Positions 26,320 through 34,377 of a stretch of DNA of 64,000 nucleotides are shown in pieces. The notes under the pieces are model-generated. The model did no database searches, was not told the origin of the DNA, and saw only the letters and a list, made by a program, of their open reading frames with translations. How positions within the stretch are numbered: position 1 is the stretch's first letter; each line of letters starts with the position of its first letter. A program made the position numbers and the translations under genes. The stretch comes from Chitinophagales bacterium (GTDB lineage: Bacteria > Bacteroidota > Bacteroidia > Chitinophagales > Chitinophagaceae): the NCBI GenBank assembly GCA_017303395.1, contig JAFLBN010000009.1, forward strand, positions 62,001 to 126,000, given 5' to 3'.

Positions 26320-27009
26320 CTATTCCTGCACCAGCTTGAAACCATGACCGCGTACATTGATGATAGATAGCGAAGCATCTGCCGCAAGATGCTTGCGTAG
26401 CTTGGCAATATACACATCCATATTACGTCCGTTAAAGAAATTATCATCGCCCCATATTTTAATGAGGGTTTGCCTGCGCTCCATCAACTTGTTTTTATGT
26501 ATCACTAATTCTTGCAACAGCAGTGTTTCTTTGTTGGATAGTTTTATTTTCTCATTGCCCATACTCAATAGCTGCGCCTGTGGCAGGAAAGTGTACTTAC
26601 CAATCTTGTATTCGTCTGCAATGTCTTCTGTACTGACAGTGGTTTTTGTGCGTCTCAGTAATTCATTGATGCGTAGGTATAGTTCTTCGAGGCTGAAGGG
26701 TTTGCGCAGGTAGTCGTTGCCCCCCGATTCATATCCTTTCAAAACATCAGAAGTTTGTGAACGTGCTGTAAGGAATAGGATGGGTATATCTGCGTTGACA
26801 GCACGTATTTGTTTGGCAAGTGTAAAGCCGTCTATGCCCGGCATCATTACATCCAGTATACAAATATCAGGTTGTTCTTTTTTGTAGGCTTGCAATGCAT
26901 CACTACCATTCTTGGCCCATTGCACTGCAAAGCCTTTGTTTTCCATCGCTTCCTTTACAAGCTTGCCAAGTACAGCCTCGTCTTCTGCCAATAGAATATT
27001 TGTTGCCAT
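26320..27009 (-). CDS. OmpR-family response regulator
   Basis: A 229-aa regulator from ATG 27009. The receiver domain has the acidic pair in LLAEDEAV, the phospho-acceptor Asp53 in CILDVMMPG and the conserved Lys in YLRKPFSLEEL. Residues ~130-229 form a winged-helix DNA-binding domain (LSNKETLLLQEL, MDVYIAKLRKHL, NVRGHGFKLV). The kinase stop (TGA 27012-27014) and this ATG are 2 nt apart, so translation is likely coupled. It would be phosphorylated by the kinase next door and bind the TTAAC repeats before its own operon and before the downstream M43 protease gene. Confidence 0.93.
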   Translation of the reverse strand: MATNILLAEDEAVLGKLVKEAMENKGFAVQWAKNGSDALQAYKKEQPDICILDVMMPGIDGFTLAKQIRAVNADIPILFLTARSQTSDVLKGYESGGNDYLRKPFSLEELYLRINELLRRTKTTVSTEDIADEYKIGKYTFLPQAQLLSMGNEKIKLSNKETLLLQELVIHKNKLMERRQTLIKIWGDDNFFNGRNMDVYIAKLRKHLAADASLSIINVRGHGFKLVQE

Positions 27010-27011
27010 TA

Positions 27012-28436
27012 TCAAGTGGTTTGAGGAAGACTGATGATAAACGTGCTGCCAACACCTTGCTGGCTATTGGCCATAATACTGCCATTGTGCAATGTTACAA
27101 TAGCTTTTACATAACTAAGCCCCAGACCGTATCCTTTTACTTCGTGCAGGTCTCCCGCAGGTACGCGAAAGAATTTGTCGAATATCTTATCTGTATATTC
27201 AGCAGGTATGCCTTTCCCATTATCAGTAACAAGTATCATCACATCATCTCCTTGCCTGCTGATTTGTATATCTATTTGTGGCGTGGTTTTGTCGTTGTAT
27301 TTAACAGCGTTGTCTATCAGGTTGATGATGACATTGGCAAGATGGAAGCAGTCTGCTTTTACTGTAAGGTCGGTAGGAGATACTTCCAGGTGAATCTTAG
27401 CATTGTTTTGCTCAAGTAATGGTTTCAAGTTGTTGATGATGTCTTGCACAAATGATTGTAGTGGTATCTGTGATGCAGACATCGTAATTTCATTCTTCTC
27501 GAAAGCCGCCATGCTAAGCACTTTTTCAACAAGGCTGTTCAGACGCTTCAGTTCGTTTTGCGCTATTTGTATATACTCATCTTTTTTGTCTTGTGGTATA
27601 TTGCTATTGCCAAGTAATTCAAGCGCCACAGATGCACCGCTTATAGGAGTCTTCAACTCATGCGTCATGTTGTTGATGAAATCGTTGCGGATTTCCGCCA
27701 TCTTCTTTTGCCTGAAGAATGTGCGCAATACATATACGTAAGAGTATACAAACAATGGAATGAAGATGACTGACAGTACTATCAGCCACAGCATCTTTTT
27801 CAGGATGTATGCGTTGATATTGCTGAACCCCATTACAATGGTTTGCAAAGGCTTCTTTGAGAGTATAGTAGATTCTTCTTTTTCCGGATATACTTTGAAT
27901 AGTTTGTTGAATGAGGCACTGTCTGTTGTGCAGTCCTTTATCTTCTTTTTTTCTAGTAGTGCCAGTTCGAAGTGAATATCTATGCCACGTTTTTTAAACC
28001 CTGTTATCAGATTCTTTTTATGCTGTTGCAGGTCTTCTTTCGGTATGCCAGGCGTAAGGCTACTGAACTCAAGCATCAGTTTGGCAGTATCCAGCATGCG
28101 TTGTATTTCCGTTGCAGTGTCTATGTAAGTGCCTTTTGCTGACAGATGTTTTTGCGATAGTGTTTTTAATTGTTTTTCAAGGTTGGCTTTGTTACCACTC
28201 AGCATACTTTCGCGTATGCTCTCCGTCAAAGCTTTGTTGACGGAGTCCGGCTCATCCATTACCATAACGTTCATGCTGCCTGCAACAACAGATTCCATCA
28301 GCGCATTGCGCGTGTCTGTGATGAAGTGTTGCTTTTGTTCTTTGAAAAGGGAAATCAGCCAAAAGACCTGCAACCCTATTATAAGTGCAACAGATACACT
28401 GGCAGTGCCAACCAGTATGCGTAGCCTCTTTTGCAT
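27012..28436 (-). CDS. Membrane sensor histidine kinase
   Basis: A 474-aa kinase with two membrane segments (about residues 8-31 and 215-238) flanking a periplasmic sensor region of about 185 residues that I cannot assign. The cytoplasmic part begins with the HisKA dimer domain: His259 in NNMTHELKTPISG. The ATPase domain has N-box NLIDNAVKYN, G1 DNGKGIPAE, and G2 YGLGLSYVKAI. It pairs with the response regulator immediately downstream. It is clearly related to the lone kinase at 61340-62614, with the same layout and DFINNMTHELKTP motif. A TTAAC repeat 43-60 bp before the start suggests autoregulation. Confidence 0.93.
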   Translation of the reverse strand: MQKRLRILVGTASVSVALIIGLQVFWLISLFKEQKQHFITDTRNALMESVVAGSMNVMVMDEPDSVNKALTESIRESMLSGNKANLEKQLKTLSQKHLSAKGTYIDTATEIQRMLDTAKLMLEFSSLTPGIPKEDLQQHKKNLITGFKKRGIDIHFELALLEKKKIKDCTTDSASFNKLFKVYPEKEESTILSKKPLQTIVMGFSNINAYILKKMLWLIVLSVIFIPLFVYSYVYVLRTFFRQKKMAEIRNDFINNMTHELKTPISGASVALELLGNSNIPQDKKDEYIQIAQNELKRLNSLVEKVLSMAAFEKNEITMSASQIPLQSFVQDIINNLKPLLEQNNAKIHLEVSPTDLTVKADCFHLANVIINLIDNAVKYNDKTTPQIDIQISRQGDDVMILVTDNGKGIPAEYTDKIFDKFFRVPAGDLHEVKGYGLGLSYVKAIVTLHNGSIMANSQQGVGSTFIISLPQTT

Positions 28437-28444
28437 AACAAGTG

Positions 28445-28496
28445 TAAAGATATTTTATGTCGGTACAATGTATTAGCCCGTTAACACTAGTTAACG
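28445..28496 (-). promoter_or_regulatory. Promoter and operator of the histidine kinase/response regulator operon
   Basis: TATCTTTA -7 box (minus strand, 28445-28452; one mismatch) ends 8 nt before the kinase ATG. At 28479-28496 lies CGTTAAC-ACTA-GTTAACG; read on the plus strand, GTTAACACTAGTTAAC matches the minus-strand sequence before the M43 gene (ATTAACACTCATTAAC) at 13 of 16 positions, with the same 10-bp TTAAC spacing. Confidence 0.6.
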
Positions 28497-28579
28497 TTGT
28501 CTGTACAAGGATTGTGTAAGCTACAATGCTTAATAATGGGATAATATCAAATATTTTAAATATTGTCGGTATTTAGCTG

Positions 28580-28587
28580 TATCTTTG
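28580..28587 (+). promoter_or_regulatory. -7 box of the DEAD-box helicase gene
   Basis: TATCTTTG matches the consensus exactly and lies 30 nt before the start codon. The -33 region is only T-rich. Confidence 0.55.
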
Positions 28588-28617
28588 CCGCTTCTTATAT
28601 AAAAAGTTCTTTATTAG

Positions 28618-30336
28618 ATGATTTCATTTTCGAGCCTCTCGCTTAGAGAGGAATTGACTCGTGCCGTATCGGACATGGGCTTTGAGACGCCGACTCCTAT
28701 TCAACAAAAAGTTATCCCTCAACTTCTATCTCAACCTTCTGATATTATCGCTCTTGCGCAAACCGGAACAGGTAAAACTGCCGCGTTTGGACTGCCGTTA
28801 CTGCACCACACAGACGTTGCACTGAAACATGTGCAAACCCTTGTATTGAGCCCTACACGCGAATTGTGTATGCAAATACAAGAGGAATTTAAAAAATATG
28901 GGTACTACATGCGTGGCCTTAAAACCACTGCTGTATATGGAGGTGTGCCTATAGGTGGCCAGATTCGTGAGGTAAAAGCAAACCCTCAGATCATTGTGGC
29001 TACACCGGGCAGGCTGATAGACTTGCTGGAACGTAAAGCAATATCATTGGAACAGGTACAGTACGTAGTGCTGGATGAAGCCGATGAAATGCTGAACATG
29101 GGCTTCCGCGAGGATATTGAGTTTATCCTGAAAAGCACACCTGCACGCCAATACACATGGTTGTTCTCTGCAACTATGAACAATGATGTGCGCAACATCG
29201 CCAAACGCTTTATGAGCAAATGGCAGGAGTTTGCTGTTGCCAAAGAAAACGTAACCAACGAAAATATTGACCACCAATACTATGTAACCAGCCACCACAA
29301 CAGGTTTGAAACCCTGCGCCGTTTGCTGGATTTCACACCGGGTATTTATGGTATCATATTCACACGTACCAAACAAGACTGTCAGGATATATCTGAAAAG
29401 CTGATGAAGATGGGCTACCACGTAAGCCCGCTGCACGGTGATATGGACCAAAAGATGCGTAGTAAGGTGATGGAGCGTTTCAAAAACAAATCACTGCAAT
29501 GCATTGTAGCTACAGACGTAGCCGCGCGTGGTATTGACGTGAACGACATCAGCCACGTTATTAACTACGAATTGCCGGATGATCCTGAAGTATACACACA
29601 CCGCAGTGGCCGTACGGCACGTGCAGGTAAGTCAGGTATCTGTATGTCTATCGTATCTCCAAAGGAGATTTCAAACATCCGACAGGTAGAGCGTATATCT
29701 AAAACACGCTTCCACAAGAGCGATATTCCTGATGGTGCAGAGATAGTACGTAAGAAACTGTTCTACTATCTGGAACAAATTGAAACAGCACAGCCTGAGG
29801 CAGATTTTGCCAAAATATACCAGTCTACTATCCACGAGAAATTTGAGGATATGGATAAAGATGAGCTGATTCGTCGTCTGGTATGGTTGCAACTGAAGGA
29901 AACAATAGAAACATATAACGATGCCGAAGACCTGAACGCAGGTTATGAGCAGAAAGAACGTAGCCGCGGCAACCGTAGTAGTGTGCGCCTGTTCATCAAT
30001 ATCGGTATGAAGGACGGTATCAGTGGCCCTGAAAAACTGTTACAGTTCATTACAGACAGCACAGATATGGAGGCGAATACAATAGACCGTATTACTGTAC
30101 GTGATTTGAGCAGCTTCTTTAATGTGAGTGGTACTGCTGCAGAATTCATTGTTCAGACGCTTTCTGCCAAGAAATACAAAGGCCGTAAGATAAGGATAGA
30201 AGAAGCTGAACAGCGTGACCGTGAACGTGGTGGATTCCCTGCAAATCGTTCATTTTCAAGGGATAGTGGAGGTCATGGTTACCGTAGTGGTAAGCCCAGT
30301 TCACATAAGTTTAACAGGAGAAATAGCGATAAATAA
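28618..30336 (+). CDS. deaD: DEAD-box RNA helicase with C-terminal RNA-binding domain
   Basis: A 572-aa helicase. Core motifs run in order: Q motif GFETPTPIQ, Walker A AQTGTGKTA, PTRELC, TPGRL, DEAD in VLDEADEML, SAT, and HRSGRTARAGKSG. The C-terminal third holds a DbpA/DeaD-type RNA-recognition fold (RLFINIGMKDGISGPEKLL ... GRKIRI) and a basic Arg/Gly/Ser-rich tail. DeaD/CsdA proteins unwind RNA during ribosome assembly and cold growth. The symbol is by family resemblance; several paralogues may exist in the genome. It has its own promoter and ends 53 nt before the RlpA gene. Confidence 0.9.
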   Translation: MISFSSLSLREELTRAVSDMGFETPTPIQQKVIPQLLSQPSDIIALAQTGTGKTAAFGLPLLHHTDVALKHVQTLVLSPTRELCMQIQEEFKKYGYYMRGLKTTAVYGGVPIGGQIREVKANPQIIVATPGRLIDLLERKAISLEQVQYVVLDEADEMLNMGFREDIEFILKSTPARQYTWLFSATMNNDVRNIAKRFMSKWQEFAVAKENVTNENIDHQYYVTSHHNRFETLRRLLDFTPGIYGIIFTRTKQDCQDISEKLMKMGYHVSPLHGDMDQKMRSKVMERFKNKSLQCIVATDVAARGIDVNDISHVINYELPDDPEVYTHRSGRTARAGKSGICMSIVSPKEISNIRQVERISKTRFHKSDIPDGAEIVRKKLFYYLEQIETAQPEADFAKIYQSTIHEKFEDMDKDELIRRLVWLQLKETIETYNDAEDLNAGYEQKERSRGNRSSVRLFINIGMKDGISGPEKLLQFITDSTDMEANTIDRITVRDLSSFFNVSGTAAEFIVQTLSAKKYKGRKIRIEEAEQRDRERGGFPANRSFSRDSGGHGYRSGKPSSHKFNRRNSDK

Positions 30337-30346
30337 TAATATGTGC

Positions 30347-30377
30347 TTGCATAGGCAGGTTATAATGCCTATTTTTG
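30347..30377 (+). promoter_or_regulatory. Promoter of the RlpA-like gene
   Basis: TTG (30347-30349), 20-bp spacer, TATTTTTG (30370-30377), both perfect. It overlaps the TTG codon at 30375 that would extend the frame, so the true start is ATG 30390 or 30396. Confidence 0.7.
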
Positions 30378-30389
30378 CATAAATTTATA

Positions 30390-30836
30390 ATGTGTATGAG
30401 GCGGTTGTTACTATTAACATTTTTAACGTTCACCTTGCCCGGGCTTAAAGCTCAGGACGCTCAGAAGAAAATCTCTGAGAGCGAGAAAGGTGTGGCAAGT
30501 TATTATCACGATAAGTTTGAAGGTCGTAAAACGACTACAGGCGATGTGTTTGATAATGACAAGTTCACTGCTGCCAGCAACAAAATAAAGCTGGGTTCGT
30601 ACGTTAAAGTTACCAATATCTCTAACGGAGAGGTGGTATATGTAAAGGTAAATGACCGTATGGCTGCAGGCAACAAACGCCTGATAGACCTTGCAAGTAT
30701 TGCTGCTAAAAAGCTCGACTTTCACAAAAAAGGCATCACTAAAGTAAAAGTAGAAGTGGTGACAGAAGAAGAAGGCAAAACAGGCATATTGGCACAGAAG
30801 GTGATAGATATGCAACTCCACAAAAACGAACTATAA
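30390..30836 (+). CDS. RlpA-like double-psi beta-barrel protein
   Basis: About 148 aa (ATG 30390; ATG 30396 gives the cleaner signal peptide MRRLLLLTFLTFTLPGLKAQ). The domain starts GVASYYHDKFEGRKTTTGDVFD, contains FTAASNKIKLGSYVKVTN and VKVNDRMAAGNKRLIDLA, the hallmark sequence of RlpA and its relatives. RlpA proteins are septal or envelope lytic transglycosylases acting on naked glycan strands; the family Asp in NDRM is present. It lacks the SPOR domain of longer RlpA proteins. Transcribed from its own promoter. Confidence 0.85.
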   Translation: MCMRRLLLLTFLTFTLPGLKAQDAQKKISESEKGVASYYHDKFEGRKTTTGDVFDNDKFTAASNKIKLGSYVKVTNISNGEVVYVKVNDRMAAGNKRLIDLASIAAKKLDFHKKGITKVKVEVVTEEEGKTGILAQKVIDMQLHKNEL

Positions 30837-30876
30837 TTACTTTGGCCACTATGCCATAGGATATAGAGATAAAATT

Positions 30877-30902
30877 AAAGCCCCGATATTCGGGGCTTTA
30901 TT
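30877..30902. terminator. Bidirectional intrinsic terminator
   Basis: Stem AAAGCCCCGA/TCGGGGCTTT with TAT loop and T-rich flanks. It separates the RlpA gene from the convergent BNR-repeat gene. Confidence 0.8.
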
Positions 30903-30924
30903 ATTTGAATTCAGTTAAGATTTC

Positions 30925-33573
30925 CTATTCTATCAGGAATCGTTGTCGGCCTATTACAGCTTTCTCGGCTGTTATGTCTATGATATAAGTACCAACAGGT
31001 AAGCCCATTGCCCTTACATATGTTACACCGTTAGCATTTAGCTTTTGCTCATTTTGCCATACTGTACGGCCGCTTCTGTCCAGTATGCGGATGGTAGCCA
31101 ATGTGTTTGCATACATAGCAATATTCGTCTTCACTTCAAATATACCATTGTTAGGGTTCGGGTATATTGAAAGATTTTTGTTTGAGTATGGTATGATGCT
31201 GATTACAGTAGTAGTATCTGTAGTATCTACAGGTTTAGTCGGGTACACCTGCAATTTACTCTTCCAGAGCCCACGCCCGTATGTTGATGCCCATATTTCT
31301 CTGGTTTTGTAGTTAATGCCAAGGTCCGTAACCTCTATACTAGGCATTGCATTACCGTTGTTGAATACTTCCCATTTATTAGTTGTTGTATCCCAGTGAT
31401 AAACACCTATGTCTGTACCAAGGTATTTGAAGCCTGTAGCAGAATCTATTTCCATACAATGTACAGGTACGTTTGGCAGTCCTGTATTATATGGTGTCCA
31501 TACACCGGCATCATATTGTGCAACCAGCGGGCTACCATAGCTGCTGAAAGTAAGCCAGAAACGGTCTTTCTTCTTAGGATCTACTTTAATGTCAGATGGT
31601 CTTGATTGGTATGGAGTTACAATAGTATTGAAAGTAGTTGGTGTGCTTGCGCTATAGGCATATGTGTAATATACTTTCGTTGTATCGCTGCCTGAATATG
31701 CAGTAATAGCATACAATGTTTTATTGTCTGCGGCAGTCATTGCCAGTTTATGTACATCGCGCGATGCGTTGAGCGCACTACCTGAAATAGACATCCAGCT
31801 ATCGCCGCGGTCTGCAGATGCATATACATGTCTGTAACCTGCAATTACTTCTGCAGGGTTGTGAGGGTTAACAACAAAAGGAGTTATCCATGCGCCATTA
31901 CTTGGTTTGCCCACAATATTATTAGATATCTGGTCGTCTCCCCATGTAGGTGAATGGCGATCTATATTTCCGTACTGTGTAGATGTGTAATAGGTTGTGC
32001 TGTCTGTAAAGTCTATCTGACAATCCATACCATCACCACCATTTTCATCTACCCAGGTAGTATTGCGCAATCCTTTAGTACCATTATCCTGTGCGCCCGC
32101 AAGTTGAAAATTCCTGTCAGGACTCACAGCGTTGCGGTAAAACTGTGTGATACCCATGCCGTTCGTCATATCTGTCCATATAGTACTCGATGTGTTATCT
32201 GTACGGTATATACCACCATCGTTGCCTTCCATCAATCTGCCAGATACCAACGGATGGAAACCGAGGAAGTGTTTGTCTGCGTGTACGGTTGCAACACCCG
32301 GTAATTGAGACCACCACTGTGTAGCAATTGACCAGCTAGAACCACCGTTGGTAGAACGCCAAGTATTAACACCGCCTACAAATACTTCATTGGCGTTGCT
32401 AGGATTGATAGCAATACATAAGTCGTACCAACCTTGCCCACCGCATCCGTTGCCACTCATGGCACCTACAAGAATATTACCTGTGCAACCACCACCCGAA
32501 GCAGCATAAATTGAAGTAAATGTTTTACCAGTATCTGTAGAATTGTATATGCCTGCAAGGCCGTTTGATGTATTGCTGACAACAAGTTTTACAATCGCAA
32601 CATTGGCAGGAGTAACGGCAATTGCTATACGTCCGAGGCCTGAAAAAGTTGAAGACAGGTTTGTCCAGTTTTTACCACCGTTTGAAGAACGGTAGTATAG
32701 AGCAGAACCAACAGCATACATGATGTTTGAATCTGTAGGGTGGTAAACGATGTCTTTAAAATTGCCTGTTTGTACGCGTGTAAAGTTTACCCCAGCGTTA
32801 GTAGATTGATAAATACCATCGCTTGTAGCAACGGTTAGTGTATTTGGATTTTGTTTGTTAATAACCAAAGCATTGGTAAGCCTGCTCTGTGTTACAGCCC
32901 ATTTCAACCCTGTAGTATCCCATGACAGGCCACCGTTTAATGATTTCATAACACCTATACTATATGTATCGCTGGCATCTCTGTCGCCTGTACACATATA
33001 TATTACGTTTGGGTTATTGGGGTGTATATCTATATCTGATACACCAAGAACGGGCAACATGTGAGACATAGATGTCCAGCTTAGGCCATTATTGGATGTT
33101 TTCCATGCACCACCACCTGCACTGGCTACCCAGAGTTGGTTTGCGTCTGTGGGATGGAAGGCAATAGAATTGATACGTCCTATACCTGCATAGCCGCCGG
33201 TGCTGGTTGTTGGCCCCTGAAAACTCCAGTTAGCAGATGTTGATGATCCGGATGTGGTCTTGCTGGCAGTGTTACCGTAATACTTTCTCCATTCCTCGTA
33301 GTTTCTGGCAGCAGGTACCAGATAGCCATTCTGGTCTGTGTGCGACTCTGCATGCCATTTCCAGCGATAGAAATGATAGTCTTTGTTTTCTTTTACAGGT
33401 TCTCCTTTTACTCGCTGTTCCTCTATGGTAGCGGCTTTTTGCGCTTCGTGCGCGTTAATGATGTCCTGTAGTTTGGTTTGTTCTACATTTACATTTTCAA
33501 GCCACGGTTGTGCATTTGTTACATTAACTGTAACCATACCAAGCCCCAGTAGCAGTAATGATTTTCTTATCAT
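30925..33573 (-). CDS. Secreted BNR/sortilin-type repeat protein with T9SS type A sorting domain
   Basis: An 882-aa exported protein with signal peptide ending VTNAQ. The body is a beta-propeller of VPS10/BNR type: many Asp-box turns such as SNNGLSWTS, SLNGGLSWD, STNGGSSW and SADRGDSW. About 75 C-terminal residues form a T9SS sorting domain (LSIYPNPNNGIFEVK ... RQRFLIE). Proteins of this layout are common extracellular products of Bacteroidota; some BNR folds are glycosidases, but no catalytic residues can be assigned. It is a paralogue of the 864-aa protein at 53610-56204: the N-terminal regions (HYHF/DYHFYRWKW, HTDxNGYLV) and blade order agree throughout. Confidence 0.85.
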   Translation of the reverse strand: MIRKSLLLLGLGMVTVNVTNAQPWLENVNVEQTKLQDIINAHEAQKAATIEEQRVKGEPVKENKDYHFYRWKWHAESHTDQNGYLVPAARNYEEWRKYYGNTASKTTSGSSTSANWSFQGPTTSTGGYAGIGRINSIAFHPTDANQLWVASAGGGAWKTSNNGLSWTSMSHMLPVLGVSDIDIHPNNPNVIYMCTGDRDASDTYSIGVMKSLNGGLSWDTTGLKWAVTQSRLTNALVINKQNPNTLTVATSDGIYQSTNAGVNFTRVQTGNFKDIVYHPTDSNIMYAVGSALYYRSSNGGKNWTNLSSTFSGLGRIAIAVTPANVAIVKLVVSNTSNGLAGIYNSTDTGKTFTSIYAASGGGCTGNILVGAMSGNGCGGQGWYDLCIAINPSNANEVFVGGVNTWRSTNGGSSWSIATQWWSQLPGVATVHADKHFLGFHPLVSGRLMEGNDGGIYRTDNTSSTIWTDMTNGMGITQFYRNAVSPDRNFQLAGAQDNGTKGLRNTTWVDENGGDGMDCQIDFTDSTTYYTSTQYGNIDRHSPTWGDDQISNNIVGKPSNGAWITPFVVNPHNPAEVIAGYRHVYASADRGDSWMSISGSALNASRDVHKLAMTAADNKTLYAITAYSGSDTTKVYYTYAYSASTPTTFNTIVTPYQSRPSDIKVDPKKKDRFWLTFSSYGSPLVAQYDAGVWTPYNTGLPNVPVHCMEIDSATGFKYLGTDIGVYHWDTTTNKWEVFNNGNAMPSIEVTDLGINYKTREIWASTYGRGLWKSKLQVYPTKPVDTTDTTTVISIIPYSNKNLSIYPNPNNGIFEVKTNIAMYANTLATIRILDRSGRTVWQNEQKLNANGVTYVRAMGLPVGTYIIDITAEKAVIGRQRFLIE

Positions 33574-33648
33574 TTATAACTAAATTTTAACTACTTATGT
33601 CCTTAATAGCCTACTAAAATACATCATTTTAGCTTTAATATCAGCTTT

Positions 33649-33984
33649 GTGGAAGATAAACGGTCAATTAAAATATCAATTTCAGACAATGCGTGGCAGG
33701 CAAAAATTGCTTCTCGTTTCCTGAAATCGGATAAAGCAGCTATTGTATTTGGGCGTAATATCTATCTGTGGGGGGCTTCCAAACAAATATTCCTAGATAA
33801 CCAAAGGTGGCTGCTGCACGAGTTGCAGCATGTATTACAATACCAAAGGGATGGTTTTGCAGGGTTTATATACAAGTATTTGCTAAATCATATTAAACAC
33901 GGATATTATAACAACCCATATGAGGTAGAGGCAAGGGCTGCAGAGCAAAACGAAGAATTGCTTAAACAGTTTGATTTGACTTGA
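33649..33984 (+). CDS. Small HExxH protein, DUF4157-like
   Basis: A 111-aa protein that must start with GTG 33649, since no ATG precedes the conserved part and the frame is closed by TAG at 33607. It contains LLHELQHVLQYQRDG and, 35 residues on, NPYEVEARAAE. HExxH plus a downstream Glu is the layout of a minimal zinc site and resembles the DUF4157 putative metallopeptidase domain. It has no signal peptide or membrane segment, so it would be cytoplasmic. It diverges from the BNR-repeat gene and is followed by a 2TM protein gene. The substrate is unknown, and peptidase activity is not proven for the family. Confidence 0.7.
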   Translation: MEDKRSIKISISDNAWQAKIASRFLKSDKAAIVFGRNIYLWGASKQIFLDNQRWLLHELQHVLQYQRDGFAGFIYKYLLNHIKHGYYNNPYEVEARAAEQNEELLKQFDLT

Positions 33985-34015
33985 TTTACCGCTTTTAACT
34001 TTAAAGTTTAGCCAT

Positions 34016-34023
34016 TATATTTG
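34016..34023 (+). promoter_or_regulatory. -7 box of the 2TM protein gene
   Basis: Perfect TATATTTG, 20 nt before the start codon. A CTTT/TTTT stands where the -33 TTTG would be. Confidence 0.5.
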
Positions 34024-34043
34024 CATTCAAATTATCAGAAGCA

Positions 34044-34292
34044 ATGCCTCAGAAAATAAAACCAACAGGCCGTCAGAAATCTATATTCTTCCTGCATTTC
34101 GCTGTATTTGCAGTTGCATCTGCTATCATGCTGCTTACATATGATAAAGGTGCTACTACCTGGGTATATCCTTGGCCGGCATGGATAGTTGCTGCTTGGG
34201 GCCTTTCACTGATAGGACACGGCTGCGCAGTATATACCAGCTACGAAGATCCTGGACATGCAGACTATACGCGTCAGGAAAATAACGGTTAA
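34044..34292 (+). CDS. 2TM domain protein
   Basis: An 82-aa membrane protein with two hydrophobic helices (about residues 16-34 and 46-64) joined by a short loop containing WVYPWPAWIVAAWGLSLIGHG. This pattern, with Trp/Pro in the loop and GHG/H after the second helix, matches the 2TM domain found in Bacteroidota, alone or joined to histidine kinases. No enzymatic motif. It has its own promoter and a strong terminator, so it is a separate unit. Confidence 0.75.
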   Translation: MPQKIKPTGRQKSIFFLHFAVFAVASAIMLLTYDKGATTWVYPWPAWIVAAWGLSLIGHGCAVYTSYEDPGHADYTRQENNG

Positions 34293-34321
34293 TAAATCTT
34301 TATACTAACTATATTATTGAG

Positions 34322-34358
34322 GCACCTCTTGCAATGCGGCAGGAGGTGCTTTATTTTT
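34322..34358 (+). terminator. Intrinsic terminator of the 2TM protein gene
   Basis: 11-bp stem GCACCTCTTGC/GCAGGAGGTGC (one T-G pair) with a 6-nt loop, then TTTATTTTT. Confidence 0.8.
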
Positions 34359-34377
34359 AATGTATTGATATTGAAAT

